Origin: Prevotella sp. UBA4339
Lineage (GTDB): Bacteria > Bacteroidota > Bacteroidia > Bacteroidales > Bacteroidaceae
Assembly (NCBI GenBank): GCA_002393725.1
Contig: DGTJ01000068.1
Span: 28,294 to 51,293 of the forward strand
Direction: 5' to 3'
DNA: 23,000 bases
A program made the position numbers and the translations under genes. The notes under the pieces were generated by a model. It did no database searches, was not told the origin of the DNA, and saw only the letters and a list, made by a program, of their open reading frames with translations. Each line of letters opens with the position of its first letter. Within the stretch, counting starts at the first letter, position 1. This document shows positions 6,580 to 14,306 of this stretch, one piece after another.

Positions 6580-8816
6580 TTAATGCTCATCAAGGTTTTT
6601 CCACTGACGTAGCACTTGGCAGCTACCGCATATTCGCCCCAGGCATCAAGACGGATGGAGGCTCGCCCATTGGCAGCCTGTATACGACTTGAGCCAGTCG
6701 CAGTACCAAGGTTCTGGTGGAGCCGGCCTTCTCCGATGAGCGAGAATTCTATCCAGTGATCCGAATCGAGACAAGGGATGCCCTTCTCATCGCATATCTG
6801 TACCGTCACGAAGTTGTTATCACAGCTCAATCTTATCTGCGCTGGAGTGCCCCATCTGGCTGTCTGATACTCACAAGTGATCTCGTCGACAAGGGTGGCC
6901 GACACTGCGCGGACGATGTTTGCGCCTTCGACAAGCCGCACTCTCCAATGGAAGCCCTGAGCTGGATAGTCGGTGATACTACGGAGCTTCTTTCCATACG
7001 ACCGGCCGTTGACGAAAAGCTCTACCTCAGGCTCATTGGAGTAGACTAGTATCTCCTTCTCTTCACCCTCACTGCCCCAGCGTATAGGCCAGCTGTGACC
7101 GTAGATGTGGAGCATAGGCTTGCCCGACCAGTACGACTGAACCACATAGTAGCTCTCCTTTGGCGTGCCGTCGCGCTGGCATACCCCCTTCTGATTGACG
7201 TAGGGTATAGGGTTGTCGGGGCGCAGGGGTGTGCAGAAGTCCTTAAAGGTCCAGAAGGCTGACCCGGTAAGACTGTCCATCAGCGACTGCTCCTTCAGAT
7301 GCCAGTCGAACAGCCTCACGATATAGCTCTCCGACCAGTCGCCGTTGCGGTCGCCAGCCTCGATGTCGAATCCTCCTTCTGCATGTCGTCCGGCATGACT
7401 GTCGCCTCCCCATTCGGCATGAAAGAATCGGGGATATCGCCTGATGGCCGACTGCTCCATCTCACGATAGTCGGTGTAGCGTCTCGAATACCAGCCAGCC
7501 CATATCGAGGGCGAATATACATCTACGATATCTGCGCAGAATTCGCATCGGCGTATGGTGGTCATGCGCAGAGGGTCGAGCCTATGGGCAAGGCCATTTA
7601 GCGAGGTCATTAGCCTTCGAATCGCGAGGGTGTCTACCTTGGTGGAGAAGTCGCCGGGCCAGTCGTTCTCATTGCCCAGTCCCCAGAGGATTACCGACGG
7701 ATGATGCCGATGCTGGTTGATCATGTTTGTAAGCATGCGATGCGCCTGCTGCTGGTATCTGTCGCCTCCTGCTCCCCCTCGGCACCAGGGTATCTCCTCC
7801 CACACCAGCAGCCCCAGCGAGTCGCAGAGCTCAAGCACGAGGTCGCTCTGCTGGTAATGCCCCAGTCGGATGAAGTTGGCTCCCATATCTTTTATCTGCT
7901 GCATCTCCCGTCTTGTCTGGCTGTCGGTCATCGCAGCCCCCACGCCGGCATGGTCTTCATGGCGGTGAGTGCCCTTGAGAAGCAGTCTTCTGCCGTTAAG
8001 ATAGAACGGTCCGTGCTCCCTGAATTCAAATGTGCGCAGTCCGAAGCGCTTCACTATCAGCTGCTCGCCGTAGGTGATGCGGGCAGTGTAGAGTCGGGGA
8101 GTGTCTACATCCCAAAGGGCAGGATTGGCGATGGTTATCGGCTTGCGGTTGTCGCCGCTATAGACTCTCTTGCCGTTGGGGTCGATGATTTCCACATTCA
8201 GCCGGTGCTCTGGGGCGATGGTGACGGTGTTGCCGCTCACGTCGATTCGCACATCCTCGATATAGCGATTTGGCATGTAGAGCAGACTGACATGACGGTA
8301 GATGCCTCCGTAGAGACAGAAGTCGGACAGGTCGGAGGGTATCATTTCTACGTCGCGGCTATTGTCACATCTCACTGCTATCGGCAGTCTGCCGTTGCCA
8401 AAGCGGGTGATGTCTACTGTCCATCGGTCATATCCTCCGATGTGCGCCCCCACCTTTATCGTGTCGGCATATACCTCAGTCTTCTGTCCTGCCCCTTCAA
8501 ACTCCAGCAGTGTATGTCCGTCGGGATATGGATTGCTTATCGTGAGATAAGTGCGATACCATGCAGCTCCCTGATAGTAGTTTGCCCTTGGCTCAACACC
8601 GTCGTCGGCATTGTAGCAATGAGGCAGGCTGACGCTCTGCCACAGTGGCACGCTTTCGGGCTTGCCGGGCTGCACGGGGCGGAACACCTCCCAGGCATTC
8701 GACATGTCCTGCCGCACGAACTGCCAGCCGCTGTCTATGCGCTGCCTCACCTGGCCAATGGCTGATGCTGCCAGCAGCAAGGCTGTTGTTGCGAGCGTAA
8801 TGGTTCTTCTAATCAT
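6561..8816 (-). CDS. GH2 glycoside hydrolase, beta-glucuronidase/galactosidase type
   Basis: This 751-residue enzyme has a signal peptide (about 1-21, ending AIGQ) and should act in the periplasm as an exo-glycosidase on beta-linked sugars. The order is the N-terminal jelly roll (about 25-180), Ig-like domain (180-265), and TIM barrel (265-555). The barrel holds WGLGNEN with acid/base Glu383 and HAEWGG with nucleophile Glu468. A DUF4982-like domain (580-645) and a further Ig-like domain follow. N541-Q-K543 fits the N-x-K motif that binds the carboxylate in beta-glucuronidases, though related galactosidases can carry NxKG too, so the substrate is not settled. The ATG follows the upstream GH2 stop codon after one base (TAGCATG), which suggests translational coupling. 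It is the last gene of the operon. Confidence 0.9.
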   Translation of the reverse strand: MIRRTITLATTALLLAASAIGQVRQRIDSGWQFVRQDMSNAWEVFRPVQPGKPESVPLWQSVSLPHCYNADDGVEPRANYYQGAAWYRTYLTISNPYPDGHTLLEFEGAGQKTEVYADTIKVGAHIGGYDRWTVDITRFGNGRLPIAVRCDNSRDVEMIPSDLSDFCLYGGIYRHVSLLYMPNRYIEDVRIDVSGNTVTIAPEHRLNVEIIDPNGKRVYSGDNRKPITIANPALWDVDTPRLYTARITYGEQLIVKRFGLRTFEFREHGPFYLNGRRLLLKGTHRHEDHAGVGAAMTDSQTRREMQQIKDMGANFIRLGHYQQSDLVLELCDSLGLLVWEEIPWCRGGAGGDRYQQQAHRMLTNMINQHRHHPSVILWGLGNENDWPGDFSTKVDTLAIRRLMTSLNGLAHRLDPLRMTTIRRCEFCADIVDVYSPSIWAGWYSRRYTDYREMEQSAIRRYPRFFHAEWGGDSHAGRHAEGGFDIEAGDRNGDWSESYIVRLFDWHLKEQSLMDSLTGSAFWTFKDFCTPLRPDNPIPYVNQKGVCQRDGTPKESYYVVQSYWSGKPMLHIYGHSWPIRWGSEGEEKEILVYSNEPEVELFVNGRSYGKKLRSITDYPAQGFHWRVRLVEGANIVRAVSATLVDEITCEYQTARWGTPAQIRLSCDNNFVTVQICDEKGIPCLDSDHWIEFSLIGEGRLHQNLGTATGSSRIQAANGRASIRLDAWGEYAVAAKCYVSGKTLMSIKKKSEQ

Positions 8817-8817
8817 G

Positions 8818-11286
8818 CTATAGTCTTCTGATTTTGATTGCCGACAGGCATCCTGCCGGACTGAATGAAACTGTCAGATGATCGTCGGCACTGTCTATTA
8901 CATATCTGCGCCGTGTGGCAGTGAACGGTAGCGATGTCGACAGGTTGGGCTCTATTGTCACTCCATTGACGGATACGATTAAGGGGACAGGTCCTTGACC
9001 CCTGTGGTAGCCAGGGGCATGCGACCTGTCCCCTTGACCTCTGTCCCTGCCGAGGAGGTATGCACTCACAGTTTGCGGCTTGCTGGTATCTGCGAAAAGC
9101 AGCTCTACCTCGTATCTTCCCTCAGCCACATCGAAGCGATATGCCTCCATTCCCTCTCGCATCGTCTGATAGAGCGGACCGTCGGCAGTATTGTGTATTT
9201 CCGTCTGTGTCTGTATTGCTCTCGTCGCTTCGCCTATATATCCCCAGCTGCCCTCTCGATAAGGCTGGTCGGGTAGCCAGGTGAGACCTGATGCATCCGA
9301 CTGGAAATGACAGTAGCTGCCGATGTTGACTGCTATCTCGTCGGGCTTGGTATATCTCACGGTGGTCATGTCCTCTGCTGCTTCAGCCACAGCCTGCAGG
9401 GTGTTAGCTCCTTCGGCAAATGTCACGTCGAAGACTGCCACACAGCCCTCGGCAGCTTTCCTGCCAAGTGATTTCCCGTTGTGTATCAGTTCTGCCGTCG
9501 GCTGGTTGGTATATACCTTTACGGGCATCGTGGGCTGCAGCGATGTGCGCTCTGCCCAGTCACGGGTGGCAATATGCACTACGGGAGTCGTCAGCCATGA
9601 TGTCTGGAAATAGTAGTACACATCCTTGGGCTGTCGATTGCTGGTGACTAGCCCTTTATTGTTGATCCTCGGCATCGACTCGTCGCGGTTGGCTGATGCG
9701 AAGTCGATGAAGTTCCAGTATGCAGCACCGCAGACGTATGGTTTCTGTTCTATCACTGGCAGATAGTGCTCGACATATCTCTGCTGGTATTCCATCGAGA
9801 AGTCGAAGGCGGCAGGGTTGTAGGGATTGTGCAGCCTGAGGTCGCTGCCAGCCCCGTACTCGCTCACTATCATGGGGTGGTGTGGCTGCTGGCTGTGCTG
9901 TCGCTCCAGAAATCGCTCGAAGTCGGTCATGTCTGAACCGTACCAGCCTTGATACAGGTTCCATCCCACCACCTGCGGTATGTCTCCCAAGCCCACCTGG
10001 TTGTAATCGTTGCTGCCGTGGAATGCCATCACGCTCGCCCTGCTGGGGTCTTCCTCCCTGACGATGCTCTCCAGTTGGCGGGCGAGTGCCAGTGTTCGCT
10101 CCACTACCGTGTCGAGTGCCGCGCCCTTGTATCGCCGCCCCGTCTGCAGCAGTATCTCGTTCATATACCCCCACAGTATCACCGAAGTATGGCTCTTGTG
10201 CTGGCGTATCATCTCCCGCAGCTGACTCTCGCAGTTACTTGCAAATGCCTCGCCTTCGGGCACGATGTCCACCACTGGTATCTCCTCCCACACCAGCATC
10301 CCTTCTCTGTCGCACATCTCCAGCAGCGCTTCGTCCTGCGGATAGTGGGCCAGCCTTACGAAATTGGCACCCATCTCCTTCATCAGCCTGAAGTCGCGCC
10401 GGTGCTGGTCGTCGTCGAGAGCGATGCCGAATGGCTTCTGGTCCTGATGTATGCATACTCCGTGCAGCTTGTAGGGCTTGCCGTTGAGCATGAATCCGCG
10501 TTCTGCATCGAATCGGCAGGAGCGTATGCCGATGCTGCGCTCCTGGCGGTCGAGTATTGTCTTGCCGTCCTTGGCCAGAAGTGTGGTTACTACCTTATAG
10601 AGATAAGGCGACTCTGGCGACCAATGGTGGGTGTTCTCAGGCAGTGGCAGCACTATCCTCATGCTTTCTGATACCTTGCGGCTTTGGCGTGCCATCGTGC
10701 GCCCTTCTGCGTCGGTCAGCAGGCAAGCCACGCTGCATCCCTCAGCCCCCGCGAGCCTGCACTCCACGGTCACATTGCATGTGTCGGCAGTTACGTTTAC
10801 ACCGTCCACGATGTCAAAGTGCTGCCGTGCTTTCTCTATGAGCCACACGTCGCGGTAGATGCCCCCCATGAATGTGAAATCGGCTGATATTGGGGCGATG
10901 GTTTCGTCGTAATTAGATACTTTTATCTGCAGGGTGTTGCTGCCTTCGTGCAGATACGGTGTCAGGTCGAAGGCGAATGCCGTATAGCCTCCGATGTGAC
11001 TGCCAACGCACTGTCCGTTTACCAGCACATCTGCCCGTTTGAAGGCTGCATCTATCTTCAGCCAGGTCTGCCTGTCGCTCTTCTTCCACGTCAGATGCCG
11101 CTCGTAGCTGAAGCATCCTTTGGTGTAATCCTTCACCGTATAGGCATCTGTATTCCAGGTGTGTGGGAGATTCACAACCCCTTGATCGGCGCTGAAGCTC
11201 CAGCCGTCGTTGAGGGTTCTTACTTGTGCGTACGACTCTGCGTAGAGTATCGCGAGGATGAAGAGGATAGCCGACTTTACTGACAT
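8818..11286 (-). CDS. GH2 glycoside hydrolase with C-terminal malectin-like domain
   Basis: This 822-residue exported enzyme has a signal peptide of about 20 residues (ESYAQ). It shows the GH2 sugar-binding domain (25-150), Ig-like domain, and TIM barrel. Acid/base Glu377 lies in WGYMNE and nucleophile Glu476 in VSEYGAG. N542-N-K544 is the N-x-K motif typical of beta-glucuronidases. A DUF4982-like region (about 585-640) and a malectin-like carbohydrate-binding region (about 655-820) follow. WGYMNE differs from the usual WGLGNE or WSLGNE. Within the malectin part, residues about 746-768 are Gly/Arg/Gln-rich, unlike the family, and are encoded by a palindromic DNA insert (8981-9046). It lies 5 bases after the lyase-GH88 gene and 1 base before the second GH2. 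Exact activity is not determinable here. Confidence 0.9.
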   Translation of the reverse strand: MSVKSAILFILAILYAESYAQVRTLNDGWSFSADQGVVNLPHTWNTDAYTVKDYTKGCFSYERHLTWKKSDRQTWLKIDAAFKRADVLVNGQCVGSHIGGYTAFAFDLTPYLHEGSNTLQIKVSNYDETIAPISADFTFMGGIYRDVWLIEKARQHFDIVDGVNVTADTCNVTVECRLAGAEGCSVACLLTDAEGRTMARQSRKVSESMRIVLPLPENTHHWSPESPYLYKVVTTLLAKDGKTILDRQERSIGIRSCRFDAERGFMLNGKPYKLHGVCIHQDQKPFGIALDDDQHRRDFRLMKEMGANFVRLAHYPQDEALLEMCDREGMLVWEEIPVVDIVPEGEAFASNCESQLREMIRQHKSHTSVILWGYMNEILLQTGRRYKGAALDTVVERTLALARQLESIVREEDPSRASVMAFHGSNDYNQVGLGDIPQVVGWNLYQGWYGSDMTDFERFLERQHSQQPHHPMIVSEYGAGSDLRLHNPYNPAAFDFSMEYQQRYVEHYLPVIEQKPYVCGAAYWNFIDFASANRDESMPRINNKGLVTSNRQPKDVYYYFQTSWLTTPVVHIATRDWAERTSLQPTMPVKVYTNQPTAELIHNGKSLGRKAAEGCVAVFDVTFAEGANTLQAVAEAAEDMTTVRYTKPDEIAVNIGSYCHFQSDASGLTWLPDQPYREGSWGYIGEATRAIQTQTEIHNTADGPLYQTMREGMEAYRFDVAEGRYEVELLFADTSKPQTVSAYLLGRDRGQGDRSHAPGYHRGQGPVPLIVSVNGVTIEPNLSTSLPFTATRRRYVIDSADDHLTVSFSPAGCLSAIKIRRL
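8981..9046. repeat. Palindromic element within the GH2 malectin region
   Basis: AAGGGGACAGGTC (8981-8993) is a perfect 13-base inverted repeat of 9023-9035. Inside it CCCCTG (8999-9004) pairs with CAGGGG (9012-9017). CCTTGACCCCTGT is also nearly repeated as CCTTGACCTCTGT. It is read in-frame and adds the unusual RDRGQGDRS and HRGQGPV residues. Confidence 0.7.
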
Positions 11287-11291
11287 GATTC

Positions 11292-13646
11292 CTATTGCTT
11301 TTTACGGTGAAGTGCTTCGAGATAATAATAGTCTGCATAGTTGATGGGCACGTCTATCTCGTCTTTTGCGGGATAGTTGCCAGTGGAGTGCAGCAGCAGG
11401 AATCCCTGCGCCGTCAGCGGCTCGGGCTGGTAGGCAGACTGCAGCGAGTGCATGATTCTGTCTGCATAGCTGCGATATCGTGCAGCCTCGTTGTCTTCGG
11501 AATATTCAGCCAGCTCGTAGAGCGCCGATGCTATGACTGCCGCCGCCGATGCATCGCGCGGGCATCCTCCGTCGAGTGCCGGACCTACTCCCGTCTTGAT
11601 GGCAGGGTCGCGCATGTCCCAGTAGGGTATAAGGTCGTCGGGCATGTCGGGCTGCGTCATCCAGAACTGCGCTATCTTCTGCGCCTGTTGCAGATATGCC
11701 TTGTCGCGGGTATATCGGTAGCACATGGTGAATCCGTAGAGGCCCCATCCCTGTCCCCGGCTCCACACTGACTCGTCGAAGAGTCCCTGATGAGTGATGC
11801 GCTTGATGACGCTTCCGTCGTCGGGATTGTAGTCTACTACGTGATACGACGAACCGTCCTTGCGGAAGTGATTCCTCATCGTGGTGTTGGCGTGCGACGT
11901 GGCGATGTTGTAGTATTTCTTGTTGCCTGTTATCCTGGAAGCCTCGAAAAGCAGTTCGAGGTTGAGCATATTGTCGATGATGACAGCAAACTTCCATCTG
12001 TCAGGTGTCCCCCAGCTCCAGCTTCTGATGCATCCCACTCGCTCGTCATATCGTGAGGCGAGGCTCTCTGCCGCCCTGACCACTACGTCGCGATACGACT
12101 GCTCTCCCGTCAGCTCCCAGGCTTTGCCGAAGGAGTTGTATACCATGAATCCCAGGTCGTGGCTTCCCTTGTGCAGCTTCACCCTCTCGATGGGCCACGT
12201 GTTGCTCACTGCCTGCTGCCTCCAGTAGGGGTCGTGCGAGTATTTGTACATCATCCACAGCTCACCGCTGAAGAATCCGCAGCACCAGTCGGGCACTCTA
12301 ACGGTTCTCAGCCCCCCGTCTCTCTCTACGCATCGTGGCATCAGGTCCCAGACCTTCTTCTCCTTTCGCTGCTTGTCTACCTGCTCCAGTTGATATCGCA
12401 GCTGCACGTCGGCACGGGCAAAGGCATTGTCTGTTTCGTCGGGGGTATAATATAGCAGGAAGAACCTGTCGGCAAAGCGCTTCACCACGTGCTCCTTCGC
12501 CAGCTGCAGGTAGTCTTTGCGCTGCGGGTCGAGCAGATAGAGGCGGTAGAGGTCCTTGGCTAGCTCGTTCTGCTTGTAGTCCCACTCGCTGATCTGCTGA
12601 TAGGGCCACTGCTCCACCTTCTTGCCCAGATACTGTGCCAGGAAGTCGGCAGCTTTCTCGCATAGCGCCAGCCCCTCTGTTCCTCCCAGGAGTGCCTGTC
12701 CCTCAGCGCCCATGACGGTTCGGGCCATCTGCATCACGTCGATGATGTGGGTCAGGTTATACTGTGAGTAGCCAAAGGCGAGGGTACGGCTCAACTCGTA
12801 TGGCTGTCGTCCATCAGGCTCTATCTGCGTCTTCATACGCTTCTCATAGAACTGCGACAGGTACTGCTCCATAACCTTCTTGTTGCCTACGTATCTGGCA
12901 TAGGCTATCACCTGCACGTCGTGGGCAGTAGCGTGATTGTTTTTCTGATTGCCTTCCTCAATGCCCTGTTGGCTGGTAAGTATCCAGTTAAGGAACTGTG
13001 AGAACCATTGTTTGAGCGCCTTCGAGTCTTTCGCCGTGAAAGCCTTTGAACCTTCAAGCATCTGAACGGCATCGAGCATCTTCACGAACGAATAGCCGTC
13101 GATAACCCCATAGCATCTTCCCTTGCCTCCGAACTTGCCTGGTATGGTCTGGGCATAGTCCAGATTAGGATTCATGCGTGTGGCCTTGTCGAGGAACCAT
13201 ACCCTGAGATGCTCCACGGCTTTTTGCGCGTATCGCTCATCGCCGCTGAAGTACCAGGCAAGCGATAGTGTGGTCACTCTTCCTGCCATCAGTGCCAGCC
13301 TTCCCCGGTCGTATTTCTCGAGCTCCGGATTCGACACTCCGTCGCGCGAGATATAAGGCAGGCCGTCGGGCTTGCTGGGGTCAGGCCAGAAGTATCGCGA
13401 CAGGCTCATATAGTCATGCTTGTCGCCACTCACTGCTGCCTTCTCCTTCATCATCACCGATACAGGCTCCACCTGCATCAGTCCGTCGGCTTCGTCTTTC
13501 AGTTGGTGATATGCCGTAGAATAGGCGGGCTGCTCCAGGCAGGCTTTTACTTTGGCCAGGTGCGCACCGTCCCAAATGGACTGCGCACCTGCCTGCATAA
13601 CTAACAAAACTAACTGTATGAATACAACTAACCTACTGATCTTCAT
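11292..13646 (-). CDS. Fused polysaccharide lyase (alginate-lyase superfamily) and GH88 unsaturated glucuronyl hydrolase
   Basis: This 784-residue exported protein (signal about 1-21, AGAQ) joins two enzymes. Residues about 25-400 match the alpha/alpha-barrel alginate-lyase superfamily (PF05426; PL5/PL38-like). Catalytic-type residues are visible: NNH (236-238), DGRQPYELSRT with Arg287, and Tyr293/Tyr296. Residues about 430-784 are GH88: HDLGFM with Asp497, IIDNMLNL with Asp558, SVWSRGQGWGLYGF (627-639), and DASAAAVIASALYEL (698-712). The lyase would cut a uronic-acid polymer by beta-elimination, leaving a 4,5-unsaturated uronic acid end, which the GH88 half would hydrolyse. Both halves look intact, with normal lengths and no frameshift. 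It lies 12 bases after the small lipoprotein and 5 bases before GH2. The exact PL family is uncertain. Confidence 0.87.
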   Translation of the reverse strand: MKISRLVVFIQLVLLVMQAGAQSIWDGAHLAKVKACLEQPAYSTAYHQLKDEADGLMQVEPVSVMMKEKAAVSGDKHDYMSLSRYFWPDPSKPDGLPYISRDGVSNPELEKYDRGRLALMAGRVTTLSLAWYFSGDERYAQKAVEHLRVWFLDKATRMNPNLDYAQTIPGKFGGKGRCYGVIDGYSFVKMLDAVQMLEGSKAFTAKDSKALKQWFSQFLNWILTSQQGIEEGNQKNNHATAHDVQVIAYARYVGNKKVMEQYLSQFYEKRMKTQIEPDGRQPYELSRTLAFGYSQYNLTHIIDVMQMARTVMGAEGQALLGGTEGLALCEKAADFLAQYLGKKVEQWPYQQISEWDYKQNELAKDLYRLYLLDPQRKDYLQLAKEHVVKRFADRFFLLYYTPDETDNAFARADVQLRYQLEQVDKQRKEKKVWDLMPRCVERDGGLRTVRVPDWCCGFFSGELWMMYKYSHDPYWRQQAVSNTWPIERVKLHKGSHDLGFMVYNSFGKAWELTGEQSYRDVVVRAAESLASRYDERVGCIRSWSWGTPDRWKFAVIIDNMLNLELLFEASRITGNKKYYNIATSHANTTMRNHFRKDGSSYHVVDYNPDDGSVIKRITHQGLFDESVWSRGQGWGLYGFTMCYRYTRDKAYLQQAQKIAQFWMTQPDMPDDLIPYWDMRDPAIKTGVGPALDGGCPRDASAAAVIASALYELAEYSEDNEAARYRSYADRIMHSLQSAYQPEPLTAQGFLLLHSTGNYPAKDEIDVPINYADYYYLEALHRKKQ

Positions 13647-13658
13647 ATCATCCTGCCT

Positions 13659-14270
13659 TTATTTTATAGTCACTTTCACCTTATAGTTTACCGTGATACA
13701 TCTCACCTCGTACTCGCCGGTCTTATTGTTGGGCACGTAGTATTGGGTATCATCGTCCTTTGTCCCTCCGTTGGAGATGCGCAGTTTTCCGCTCTCATCC
13801 ACATCCTTAGGGTCGAAAGTCATCAGCGTCACGTCGCCCTTTGCACCGTTCAGGGCCTTTACGCAGATATTTTGCACACGGTGATTCTTTGTGGTGTCAG
13901 GCGAGCGCAGGTCCCACTTCATCACCCATGCACCGTTGGCGTTCTGCTGCAGGGCGTTGCCACTGCCGTCCACTATCTGGTAGTCGGTACCGAGGGTGAG
14001 CTTGCTGTCGACATAAACGAACGCCTCGGCATCAAAGCCTCGCGTGCCCTCGCACCAGAGCTGAATCGGCACTTCCAGCTGGCTGCCCTGACTCACGGTG
14101 TAGGTCTTGTCGTTATTGCTCTTAGGCCCCCAGTCGGCAAAGGCCACGATGAACACATTCTGATATTCGGGGTTATCGTTGCCCCATTCGTCGTTGCTGC
14201 ATGATGTCATGAGTGTCATCCCCATCATCATTGTCATCACGATCGCGAAGATATTTGTATAACGTTTCAT
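13659..14270 (-). CDS. Small surface lipoprotein in SusE position
   Basis: This 203-residue lipoprotein has a Met-rich signal and lipobox MTSC with Cys24. The remainder is beta-rich, with aromatic residues (for example ADWGPK, IQLWCEG, WVMKWDL), and resembles DUF1735-type PUL proteins. It sits between susD and the lyase gene, where surface glycan-binding proteins are often found, so a role in binding substrate is likely but not shown. I recognise no catalytic motif. The gap to susD is 36 bases. Confidence 0.72.
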   Translation of the reverse strand: MKRYTNIFAIVMTMMMGMTLMTSCSNDEWGNDNPEYQNVFIVAFADWGPKSNNDKTYTVSQGSQLEVPIQLWCEGTRGFDAEAFVYVDSKLTLGTDYQIVDGSGNALQQNANGAWVMKWDLRSPDTTKNHRVQNICVKALNGAKGDVTLMTFDPKDVDESGKLRISNGGTKDDDTQYYVPNNKTGEYEVRCITVNYKVKVTIK

Positions 14271-14306
14271 ATCCTTATTTTATTATAACTATTAACTCTG
14301 AACTTC

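Noticed and set aside
7701..8765. Long + strand open frame of 354 codons opposite the second GH2
   Set aside because: It overlaps the GH2 coding strand entirely, and the GH2 has catalytic motifs in order. The antisense frame shows no domain or signal.
9949..10671. + strand open frame of 240 codons opposite the first GH2
   Set aside because: It is antisense to GH2 sequence with intact active-site motifs, and its own sequence shows no recognisable pattern.
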